Shown: positions 1 to 6,190 of the stretch, one piece after another
Layout: each line of letters opens with the position of its first letter
Position numbering within the stretch: position 1 is the stretch's first letter
Assembly: GCA_017483405.1 (NCBI GenBank)
Contig: JAFUWP010000279.1
Coordinates: 1 to 6,322, forward strand
Length of the DNA: 6,322 nucleotides
Direction: 5' to 3'
Source: Oscillospiraceae bacterium
GTDB lineage: Bacteria > Bacillota > Clostridia > Oscillospirales > Ruminococcaceae
Translations under genes and position numbers: made by a program
Notes under the pieces: generated by a model
Told to the model about the DNA's origin: nothing
Database searches by the model: none
The model's input: only the letters and a program-made list of their open reading frames with translations

Positions 1-1898
1 CGGTGATTCCGGAAATGACCTGCATTGATAACGATGTAGAAAAGGATTTTGAAGAAATTGTCCGTCATCTGCTGAGTGTGCATCATTTTACGGATTTCGA
101 TATGCTGACCGGATATGAAAATTTGGAAACGTCACATTTAAGAGTGCAGGGAGTCCGGAACGTGCTGAAAACTTATGGCCTGACACTGCCTGACAGTCAT
201 GTGATTTACGGGGATTACTGGATGATTTCGGGGGAAAAGCTTGCGGAAGAATATATTTCCGGAGAAAGAAGACTTCCGCAGGCGATTATCTGTGCAAATG
301 ACTATATGGCTTACGGATTATGTGATAAATTTCTGGAGCACGGCATCCGAGTGCCGGAAGATGTGACCATCATCGGCTATGAATATGTCGGGGAACGGTT
401 TTATCATGCGCCGGTGCTGACGACCTATCAGCGAAACCGGAAAGCAGTCGGCATCAAGGCGGTCAATCAGCTGTATGAGATGATAACCGGAAAAAAGACC
501 GAACAGGTTTCCGCAGGCGGATATATGATATACGGAAATTCCTGTTCCTGCGGAGTCAATCATAAACAGCTCAATGAGGAATTACAGAAAATCCGGCGCG
601 AGCAGTATTATGTGACACTGAACTTTGAGGGGAATTTTGAACAACAGCTGACGATTGCGAGGTCAATTTCGGATTATATTCATACATTACAGGAATTTAC
701 CTATCTGGTTCGTGATGTCCATGCTATTTATCTCTGTCTGTATGAGAACTGGTGTTCCCGTGAATTCCGGAGTGAAGTCTATACCGATACGGATAACGAA
801 GTCATGCTCTGTTATACCGTCAGCAGACAGGGAAAATTTTCGGAAGAACCGAGAGCATTTGTCAGGAATCAGCTGTTTCCGTATACTCAGGAAGAACATA
901 TCAGCAATGAAATTCTGTATTTCTGTCCGATTTTCTTTGCCGGAAAGGAACTGGGCTATTTCATTCTGCAATATGAAAAGCCCGATGTTTATGATTCTGT
1001 CTTTAAAGACTGGCTGAAAATCGCGGCTAATGCGCTGGAAGGCCTGCGCATGAAAAATGATATTCATGAACTGCTTCAATGTCAGAATCTTTCGGAATAT
1101 CATGACACTGTCACCGGATTATACAATCACGCCGGATTCCTGAACGAAGTCACCCATGCACTGAAGCAGGCCGCGCCGGAATCAGTTCTGACGCTGTTCC
1201 TGATACGTGCCGGATTGTTTTCCGAACATGGCAGCATCGACAAGCGCGGAATGGCAGTCCGCATCGAGATAGAAAATGCGGAATGTCTGAAAAAACTCAT
1301 TTCCGGCAAAAATGAATTCTGCGGAAAGCTGTCAGCCGGTCTGTATGTGTTCGGGACGGTCGGAAACTATCCGGATTCTTATGAAGAAATGATTACGGAT
1401 AAAATTAATACTTTATTTCTGCATTCGCCGTTATACAGTGAATACTGCGGTATGGATACGATGATAACCGTTTCAGGACGGGTCAGCGTTCCGGATGCCG
1501 ATGCAGAATTAATGATTTCAGCATTACAGAAAATTTTGCAGGAAAAAATCAGGCATCTTTCCGGAAAGCGCAGTCATGCGAATTATCAGGCATATCTGAA
1601 TATGAGAAATGCGATGTACCGGAATCCGCATGAAGAATGGAACGCGCAGAAAACCTGCCGTGAATTTCATCTGAGTTATGGTTATTTTCGGGCGGCCTAT
1701 AAAGAATTATTCGATGTCAGCTTTCATCAGGATTTGATACAGAGCCGGATTTCTCATGCGAAATATCTTCTTCTGACGACTTCGGATAATCTTCCGGAAA
1801 TCGCATGGCAGTGCGGTTATGAAGATGAAAAATATTTCATGCGTCAGTTCCGGCAGATAACGGGCATGACACCGAGTGCCTATCGCAATTATCACTGA
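1..1898 (+). CDS. Hybrid transcriptional regulator, 5'-truncated: LacI-type sensor, GAF-like region, degenerate GGDEF, AraC HTH
   Basis: A cytoplasmic DNA-binding regulator that probably senses a small sugar. The frame is open at the window edge, so the N-terminus is missing; the GTG at position 3 is very likely an internal Val. Numbering from that codon, residues 1-180 match the C-terminal part of the LacI/PurR effector-binding fold: a DNDVEKDFEEIVRHLL helix, an AIICANDYMAYG segment, RVPEDVTIIGYE, then APVLTTYQ. A Cys pair follows (SCSCG, 180-184). Residues about 200-355 look like a GAF-type sensory region (low certainty). Residues 367-383 (HDTVTGLYNHAGFLNEV) match the start of GGDEF domains, but the GGDEF signature is replaced by SAGLYVF near 444-450, so cyclase activity is unlikely. 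Residues about 533-631 form an AraC double HTH, including EIAWQCGYEDEKYFMRQF and GMTPSAYR. The gene converges on the GH9/GH16 gene and shares its terminator. The ligand and target genes cannot be read from the sequence. Confidence 0.88.
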   Translation, partial: VIPEMTCIDNDVEKDFEEIVRHLLSVHHFTDFDMLTGYENLETSHLRVQGVRNVLKTYGLTLPDSHVIYGDYWMISGEKLAEEYISGERRLPQAIICANDYMAYGLCDKFLEHGIRVPEDVTIIGYEYVGERFYHAPVLTTYQRNRKAVGIKAVNQLYEMITGKKTEQVSAGGYMIYGNSCSCGVNHKQLNEELQKIRREQYYVTLNFEGNFEQQLTIARSISDYIHTLQEFTYLVRDVHAIYLCLYENWCSREFRSEVYTDTDNEVMLCYTVSRQGKFSEEPRAFVRNQLFPYTQEEHISNEILYFCPIFFAGKELGYFILQYEKPDVYDSVFKDWLKIAANALEGLRMKNDIHELLQCQNLSEYHDTVTGLYNHAGFLNEVTHALKQAAPESVLTLFLIRAGLFSEHGSIDKRGMAVRIEIENAECLKKLISGKNEFCGKLSAGLYVFGTVGNYPDSYEEMITDKINTLFLHSPLYSEYCGMDTMITVSGRVSVPDADAELMISALQKILQEKIRHLSGKRSHANYQAYLNMRNAMYRNPHEEWNAQKTCREFHLSYGYFRAAYKELFDVSFHQDLIQSRISHAKYLLLTTSDNLPEIAWQCGYEDEKYFMRQFRQITGMTPSAYRNYH

Positions 1899-1903
1899 GA
1901 TAC

Positions 1904-1938
1904 AAAAATGCAGAGAGCGGAAACTCTCTGCATTTTTT
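1904..1938. terminator. Bidirectional intrinsic terminator between convergent genes
   Basis: A perfect 10-bp stem, ATGCAGAGAG (1908-1917) with CTCTCTGCAT (1924-1933), closes a 6-base CGGAAA loop. It is flanked by an A-run on the left (1904-1908) and a T-run on the right (1933-1938), so it reads as a rho-independent terminator from both strands. It starts 6 bases after the hybrid regulator's stop codon and lies 31 bases beyond the stop codon of the opposing GH9/GH16 gene. Confidence 0.9.
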
Positions 1939-1968
1939 ATTGAGGATGGAAATTTTTTATGTCAGGTA

Positions 1969-4900
1969 TTACTTGTTGTAAGTTACCCACTGATAGCGAG
2001 CTGTCAGGGGAGTATTGCCGTTGAAGGGCTTGAGCCATTCATCCACGCCAGTACCAGGCCATGTATTCATCATGATTTTTCCGGCGGTAGAGGGGATATT
2101 GCTGGTTGCTCTGTAGACTTCCTTACCGTCCACGAACCATGCAATATGGTCAGGCTGCCAGTCGAATCCGTAAGTATGGAAACCTTCGGAGGCATCGAAT
2201 CCTAAATCATACATATATTCATGATTGCCGACACCGTTTGTATAGTAATTGAACTGTACTTTAGTCGTATCTTTACCGAGGACTTCGATGTCGATTTCAT
2301 CCCACGGATTGTTATCAGAAGGGCCTGTATAGGTGAAGAAGGAGGAAACAACGCCGTCATTCTTGATAGCCTGCATGGAAGTTTCATAATAGCCATAGCT
2401 GTAGAAATCAGTAGTTCTGTATTCTGCGCCGGAGTACATGCCTTTGCCTTCGCGGTCCTTGTCGATGGTCAGGCTGAGATAGCCATCCTTGACGGAAGTA
2501 TTTTCCTTATACCACCAGCAGTCGAAGCAAGAGCCGTTTGTCCATCCGTCAGATGCGAAGAAGACAGGAGTTTCACCTTTTCTGAAATCGGCTACAGTGG
2601 ATGCGGATGCATTCATAGCAGTACCATAGTCCTTGATAGAAGTAGTCTGCTGAACTTCTGTAGCAGGTTCAGTTTTTTCTGTAGCGGGCTGGTCAGGCTG
2701 TACAGGATTACCGCCAATCGGGAAGGAAGTTACCAACTTGACAATATATTTCATGATATTCAGGGAATCTGTAGAATCAGGTGTTCCGCTGTTGTCAACG
2801 TCAGCATTTTTCTCCTGCTGGGCAGTGAGAGTTTCTTTGCCGAGGATAGCGCGGTTCAGCGTGATAACATCCAGAATATTGACATTGCCGTCCAGATTTA
2901 CATCACCATAGCTAACACCGGAAACCGTCTGAGATTCGGTTGTCTTTTCAGTAGCTTCTGTTGTTTTTTCAGTTGCTTCGGTAGTATCTGTTACTGCGGA
3001 TGCATCTGTATCTGTAACAGTCAGCAGATAAGTCAGAGGAGAATTCCAGTAGATGGTGATTTCGTTTGTGGAATAGCTTTCGGAATTGTCGATATAGCAC
3101 TTAGCCGGTGCGGAATCTGCACAATAAGCCTTTGCCGCGCTGTCTTCCAGATTGGAGTTGACACCGCCGACCAGCATACCTTTCATAGCCTTGCCAGCGG
3201 CCATAGAAGGACGATGATGTGGATTTTCAGGAGATACTGTACCATAGCCGGTGAAGAAGCTGGTAGCCAGCGGATTCACGCCGAGCAGATAGTTAAGCTG
3301 GGCTTCAGCGGCATCCTGATATTTCTGTTCGCCTGTAAGCTGATATGCTAGACCTAAGATAACGCCGGAGTTTGCCACTGTCATATTACTGCCCCAGTCG
3401 AATTTGGTCAGAGATACGCCATAAGGAGAGGACTGAGAATTCTGAACGAATTTATCAGCCTGTTTCATGACAGCATTTTTCGCGTTTTGGTAAGCAGTAG
3501 AATTCTTATCAGCATTTTTCATAGTCAGCAGAGCGATATTGCCATAGTCGCCGACAAGAGCCCAGTCCATACCGGTCTGTACGGACATGCTTTCCAGAGC
3601 GGAGAGATATTTGCTTTCGCCGGTTGCGCGGTAGAGCTGAGCGGCGGCCCAATAGCGTTCATCTCTGTCGGACTTGTCGCCGTATTCACCGGTGGTGATG
3701 TCCTGCAGATTCTGGAAGATAAGATTCGGATTCTGTTCGAGGAAAGTCCATGCTTTCTTAGCGGCATTGAGGCATTTTTCAGCATAAGCGGAATCGGATG
3801 CCTTGAATACTTCAGCGGCGAGAGCCATCGCGCCGGCGAAATCTGCTGTAGAAGTGGTTGTGATGGGAGTCACAATCAGGGGGTCAGTTTCTTTTTCAGG
3901 AGCGACATAGCCAGGGAAGTTTTCGCAGGTAACTTTGTGATAAACACCGCCGTTGGAATCCTGCATCTTGAACATCCAGTCAAGCTCGAATTTTGCTTCA
4001 TCGAGGATGTCAGCTCTGCCGTTGCCGCTTTCCGGAATGCCGGTATTATCGGCATAGAGAGAAGGATTTGCCTGATAAGCATAGAGGAGGTCAGCGACAG
4101 CCTTTGCACCAGGGACAACATAGCGGCCATAGTCGCCGGCATCATGCCAGCCGCCGGAAACATCAATTTTATTATTTGTGCCGTAAACAGTAGCCTGAGT
4201 GTTATGGCAAGCACCGTGACCGAAATCGGCATCTGTAACGGTAGTTCCGCATCTCTGGAGATAGAGCATCTTAACGGAATCTGTCAGAAGGTTGGTATAA
4301 GGATTCTGTTCGATGGTGAACTGATAGGAATCATCCAGATTAGCGCACTGAATGTAATAAGTACCAGCGGCAGTGACTTTGGAGAAATCGCCGGTCCAGT
4401 CAGTTTCGTTTGCGGAGCTGTTATTGATGGAGCTGGAAAGCTTTCCGGTATAGACAACTTTCTTGGTAGAGGCATTGACAACGGAGAATTCTGTCTGATT
4501 GGTCACATCACGGAATACAGCAGTTTTCTTGCTGTCGCTTTTGTAGCCGACCTGATTGGTGATGATGGAAGGCTGATAGCCCTTGGCAGCTTCGCGGTCA
4601 ACCTTGCTGTCGTCAATGAGTTCCAGAGAAACATTATCCAGATAGATAGTATGTTCCGGAAGTGCGCCGCCGTCCTTTTCCTGAAGTCCGCAGTTGAATA
4701 CAAGCTTTGCCATGATGTCAGTTTCTGCTTCCATTGTGAATACATGTTCTACTTTCTGCGGAGTAGGGCCAATATCGAGGCCGTCCCAGACATAAGCCTG
4801 ATAAGTGCCGCCGTTCTGCTGAATCATGCCTTCGACAAATCTGTTTGTTGTGCAGGAAATGTCGTATGTCAGCTTATAAACGCCGTTCTGATACAGCGGA

Positions 4901-5169
4901 ATGATGTCATAGTACATCTGAGTGGAATACGTTTTCTGGCCGGTACTGCTGACTTTGAAAGCGAGTTTTCCGTTTTCGGAAGAAAGTGTAGCAGAGCCGC
5001 CGCTTTCTTTGTACATCCCCCAGCCGGAAGTACCAGTTTCAAAAGTGCCGTTGCTGATGAGCGCACCAGCGGCGGAAACAGCAATCTGAGACATCGGCAG
5101 TGCGGAAGTCATCATAGCGGCACATACGGCGAAGACTGCGGCACGTTTTTTAAAAGTTTTCTTGTTCAT
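1969..5169 (-). CDS. Secreted cellulosomal bifunctional glucanase: CBM4 - Ig - GH9 - dockerin - GH16
   Basis: An extracellular, scaffoldin-attached enzyme predicted to cut beta-1,4-glucan (GH9) and mixed-linkage beta-1,3-1,4-glucan (GH16). The signal peptide is residues 1 to about 34, with a KKTFKKR basic region, a hydrophobic core and likely cleavage near VSAA. A CBM4-like module spans about 36-185 and a CelD-type Ig-like domain about 198-290. The GH9 domain spans about 291-720: WHDAGDYGRY carries catalytic Asp343 and Asp346, ENPHHRP lies at 648-654, and the acid Glu703 is in TNEITIYW. A TE-rich linker (719-752) leads to a type I dockerin (753-818) with two calcium loops, then a second linker (819-859). 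The GH16 domain (860-1066) has DEIDIE at 957-962, with nucleophile Glu958 and acid/base Glu962. CBM4-Ig-GH9 is the order of C. thermocellum CbhA and CelK, so cellobiohydrolase-like action is possible. The start is supported by GAGAGGGG 8 bases upstream. No frameshift is seen. Confidence 0.97.
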   Translation of the reverse strand: MNKKTFKKRAAVFAVCAAMMTSALPMSQIAVSAAGALISNGTFETGTSGWGMYKESGGSATLSSENGKLAFKVSSTGQKTYSTQMYYDIIPLYQNGVYKLTYDISCTTNRFVEGMIQQNGGTYQAYVWDGLDIGPTPQKVEHVFTMEAETDIMAKLVFNCGLQEKDGGALPEHTIYLDNVSLELIDDSKVDREAAKGYQPSIITNQVGYKSDSKKTAVFRDVTNQTEFSVVNASTKKVVYTGKLSSSINNSSANETDWTGDFSKVTAAGTYYIQCANLDDSYQFTIEQNPYTNLLTDSVKMLYLQRCGTTVTDADFGHGACHNTQATVYGTNNKIDVSGGWHDAGDYGRYVVPGAKAVADLLYAYQANPSLYADNTGIPESGNGRADILDEAKFELDWMFKMQDSNGGVYHKVTCENFPGYVAPEKETDPLIVTPITTTSTADFAGAMALAAEVFKASDSAYAEKCLNAAKKAWTFLEQNPNLIFQNLQDITTGEYGDKSDRDERYWAAAQLYRATGESKYLSALESMSVQTGMDWALVGDYGNIALLTMKNADKNSTAYQNAKNAVMKQADKFVQNSQSSPYGVSLTKFDWGSNMTVANSGVILGLAYQLTGEQKYQDAAEAQLNYLLGVNPLATSFFTGYGTVSPENPHHRPSMAAGKAMKGMLVGGVNSNLEDSAAKAYCADSAPAKCYIDNSESYSTNEITIYWNSPLTYLLTVTDTDASAVTDTTEATEKTTEATEKTTESQTVSGVSYGDVNLDGNVNILDVITLNRAILGKETLTAQQEKNADVDNSGTPDSTDSLNIMKYIVKLVTSFPIGGNPVQPDQPATEKTEPATEVQQTTSIKDYGTAMNASASTVADFRKGETPVFFASDGWTNGSCFDCWWYKENTSVKDGYLSLTIDKDREGKGMYSGAEYRTTDFYSYGYYETSMQAIKNDGVVSSFFTYTGPSDNNPWDEIDIEVLGKDTTKVQFNYYTNGVGNHEYMYDLGFDASEGFHTYGFDWQPDHIAWFVDGKEVYRATSNIPSTAGKIMMNTWPGTGVDEWLKPFNGNTPLTARYQWVTYNK
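1972..2592 (-). other. GH16 lichenase-type catalytic domain (C-terminal module)
   Basis: Encodes residues 860-1066. Conserved lichenase segments are present in order: SDGWTNG, GAEYRTT, VVSSFFTYTGPSDNNPW, DEIDIE, GKDTTKVQFNYYTNGVG, LGFDASEGFHTYGFDW, GKIMMNTWPGTGVDEWL. From memory this is closest to clostridial LicB-type enzymes: the second Cys of the Bacillus lichenase disulfide is Gly914 here, and EIDIEF reads EIDIEV. The domain runs to the last residue of the protein and looks complete. Confidence 0.93.
2716..2913 (-). other. Type I dockerin module, internal to the GH9/GH16 protein
   Basis: Encodes residues about 753-818. The first EF-hand-like calcium loop is DVNLDGNVNILD (ligands Asp756, Asn758, Asp760, Asn764, Asp767). 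The second is DVDNSGTPDSTD (Asp790, Asp792, Ser794, Asp798, Asp801). Each loop is followed by a helix, ITLNRAILG and SLNIMKYIV. Dockerins bind cohesins of scaffoldin proteins. This one sits between two catalytic domains rather than at the C-terminus. Confidence 0.93.
2941..2982 (-). repeat. Two tandem 21-bp units encoding TEATEKT in the GH9-dockerin linker
   Basis: Two adjacent 21-bp units match at 18 of 21 positions and each encodes TEATEKT (residues 730-743). They form the core of a Thr/Glu-rich, probably flexible linker between GH9 and dockerin. The second linker after the dockerin carries related ATEKTEPATE sequence. Confidence 0.8.
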
Positions 5170-5177
5170 AAAAATTT

Positions 5178-5185
5178 CCCCTCTC
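5178..5185 (-). promoter_or_regulatory. Ribosome binding site of the GH9/GH16 gene
   Basis: GAGAGGGG on the minus strand lies 8 bases upstream of the ATG at 5169-5167. The strong match and good spacing fix the start, which is also directly followed by a signal peptide. Confidence 0.85.
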
Positions 5186-5217
5186 GAAATTTAAATCAAT
5201 TTGATAAAATCGTTCTT

Positions 5218-5242
5218 CAAGCTGAAAGCGCATATCAGCTTG
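5218..5242 (-). promoter_or_regulatory. 5'-leader stem-loop of the GH9/GH16 mRNA
   Basis: A perfect 8-bp inverted repeat, CAAGCTGA and TCAGCTTG, around a 9-base loop. It lies just downstream of the predicted transcription start (about 5248), so it would form at the 5' end of the mRNA. It could stabilise the transcript or be an operator dyad; no T-run follows it, so it is not an obvious terminator. Confidence 0.55.
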
Positions 5243-5254
5243 GATTGTGATTTT

Positions 5255-5260
5255 ATTATA
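5255..5260 (-). promoter_or_regulatory. Predicted extended -10 promoter of the GH9/GH16 gene
   Basis: On the minus strand TATAAT is preceded by TGA, giving an extended -10 element (TGnTATAAT). No hexamer resembling TTGACA is present 16-18 bases upstream; the 17-base position reads TATTAT. The predicted start near 5248 gives a leader of about 79 bases. The weak -35 suits a promoter helped by an activator. Confidence 0.7.
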
Positions 5261-5289
5261 TCAGAGTTATGGACGAAATAATATCACTT

Positions 5290-5317
5290 TTTTGATAAAA
5301 ATAGTAAAATTTTGATA
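5290..5317 (-). promoter_or_regulatory. Two TATCAAAA direct repeats upstream of the promoter, candidate AraC-type operator
   Basis: Minus-strand TATCAAAA occurs at 5317-5310 and again at 5297-5290, start to start 20 bp apart, close to two helical turns. Relative to the predicted start they lie at about -42 to -69, just upstream of the -35 position, where AraC-family activators typically bind. A third partial copy (TATCAAA, 5206-5200) lies in the leader. The assignment is inferred; the region is AT-rich. Confidence 0.45.
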
Positions 5318-5324
5318 TGTTTCT

Positions 5325-5358
5325 GCAAAAGAAAAACCGCCGTGTTATGCGGCGGTTT
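5325..5358 (-). terminator. Intrinsic terminator of the AraC regulator, overlapping its stop codon
   Basis: On the minus strand AAACCGCCG (5358-5350) pairs with CGGCGGTTT (5342-5334) around a 7-base loop, followed by a TTC-TTTT tract. The regulator's TAA stop (5347-5345) lies inside the loop, and the 5' arm encodes its last residues. It separates the regulator from the GH9/GH16 gene. Confidence 0.88.
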
Positions 5359-6118
5359 CGGGGGATAACTCCTGATGCTGTTCCAGTTCCGGCATACGGT
5401 ACTGTTTTTTATAGGCTTTCGGAGTCATGCCCATGTATTTCCGGAATACTTTGATAAAATAACTCTGCGAACTGAAGCAGAACAGACTGCTGATTTCGGA
5501 ATCAGAATAATCCGAATACCGGAGCAGACTGGCGGCGGCTTCAATTTTCTGCTGACTGACATAATCACTGAACGCCATTCCGGTTTCTTCTTTGAACAAT
5601 CTGGAAAGATACGCTTCACTGATTTCGAGATGTTCTGCGGCATCACTGAGCAGAATCCGGTTATGCAGATGTTCGCTGATATATTCGATAGTTTTGACAA
5701 TCTGTTTGGAATAGACTTTGCTGTTGCGGACTCTCTGCATTTTTCTGGTATAGCCTTCGAGCATATCCTTGTGGACGGCGCGGACCTCGGCTTCTGTACG
5801 GCATTCATCAGCTCTCATGATATATAAATCACTGAGCTGATAGGCCGTTTCCGGAGTCATGCCGTAACGGATGCAGAATCTTGCAATCAGCGCGGCGGTC
5901 ACAACAAGATGATATTTCAGATTCCGCAGAGCGTCCTTGCTGAGTACGCCGCATCCCTCGCAGAACAAAGGCGCGGCAAAGAACCGCATCATTTCCATAT
6001 TGCCTGTCCCGATGCTTTCATAGAAAGCGATTTCCCTGTCGAAAGAAGCACGTTCAAAGCCGTCTTCTCTCTGTTGAAATAGTAATTCAGCCACTTTTTT
6101 CTCCGTTTCCTGATTCAT
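5345..6118 (-). CDS. AraC-family transcriptional regulator
   Basis: A 257-residue cytoplasmic regulator. The N-terminal part (about 1-130) is an all-helical-looking region that includes SKDALRNLKYHLVVTAALIAR and TAYQLSDLYI, a pattern I recognise from Firmicute AraC regulators without a cupin sensor; its ligand is unknown. It holds four Cys (53, 56, 82, 106), two as CEGC. Residues about 137-240 form the AraC double HTH: LLSDAAEHLEISEAYLSRLF, then EISSLFCFSSQSYFIKVF and GMTPKAYKKQY. The usual Gly of the second HTH turn (GF) is Cys213 here. The ATG start is supported by AAGGGGG 10 bases upstream. It has its own promoter and terminator and lies directly upstream of the GH9/GH16 gene on the same strand, making it a candidate regulator of that gene. 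Direct regulation is inferred from position only. Confidence 0.94.
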   Translation of the reverse strand: MNQETEKKVAELLFQQREDGFERASFDREIAFYESIGTGNMEMMRFFAAPLFCEGCGVLSKDALRNLKYHLVVTAALIARFCIRYGMTPETAYQLSDLYIMRADECRTEAEVRAVHKDMLEGYTRKMQRVRNSKVYSKQIVKTIEYISEHLHNRILLSDAAEHLEISEAYLSRLFKEETGMAFSDYVSQQKIEAAASLLRYSDYSDSEISSLFCFSSQSYFIKVFRKYMGMTPKAYKKQYRMPELEQHQELSPETAA

Positions 6119-6128
6119 GAAACAGTCA

Positions 6129-6135
6129 CCCCCTT
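6129..6135 (-). promoter_or_regulatory. Ribosome binding site of the AraC regulator
   Basis: AAGGGGG on the minus strand, 10 bases upstream of the ATG at 6118-6116. It forms part of the right arm of a 13-bp inverted repeat that spans the promoter. Confidence 0.8.
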
Positions 6136-6176
6136 ATCTTTTCATTATAGCATAATGATGAGAAAAAGACAAGGGG
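6130..6176. repeat. 13-bp imperfect inverted repeat flanking the AraC promoter core
   Basis: CCCCTTATCTTTT (6130-6142) and AAAAGACAAGGGG (6164-6176) are inverted copies with one mismatch, which is a G-U pair in minus-strand RNA. The arms enclose 21 bases containing the -10 box. One arm holds most of the -35 box, the other the ribosome binding site. Confidence 0.75.
6144..6172 (-). promoter_or_regulatory. Sigma-A-type promoter of the AraC regulator
   Basis: On the minus strand TTGTCT (-35, 6172-6167) and TATAAT (-10, 6149-6144) are separated by exactly 17 bases, with TGC before the -10 making it extended. The predicted start near 6137 gives a leader of about 18 bases. A TCATTAT/ATAATGA dyad (6142-6148, 6152-6158) overlaps the -10 and could be an operator. 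Confidence 0.85.
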
Positions 6177-6190
6177 ATTTGTTTCTGTTT

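Noticed and set aside
3..5. GTG at position 3 as the start of the hybrid regulator
   Set aside because: The translation begins in the middle of the LacI-type effector domain and the frame is open to the window edge, so the gene starts upstream.
1100..1560. An active diguanylate cyclase domain
   Set aside because: The opening motif is GGDEF-like, but the signature position reads SAGLYVF, without the Gly-Gly-Asp/Glu-Glu-Phe residues needed for GTP binding and catalysis.
3487..5250. A 587-codon open frame on the + strand, and another of 376 codons at 2221-3351
   Set aside because: Both lie antisense to the GH9/GH16 gene, whose frame has clear domains and catalytic residues throughout. Their translations are Ile/Ser/Cys/Phe-rich with no recognisable domain, as expected from the reverse of a codon-biased gene.
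5451..5462. Another TTTGATAAAAT-like motif inside the AraC regulator gene
   Set aside because: It lies in coding sequence for the conserved YFIKVF segment of the HTH, so codon use explains it; no promoter is next to it.
5375..5827. 150-codon open frame on the + strand within the AraC regulator
   Set aside because: Antisense shadow of a well-supported regulator gene, with no ribosome binding site or recognisable domain.
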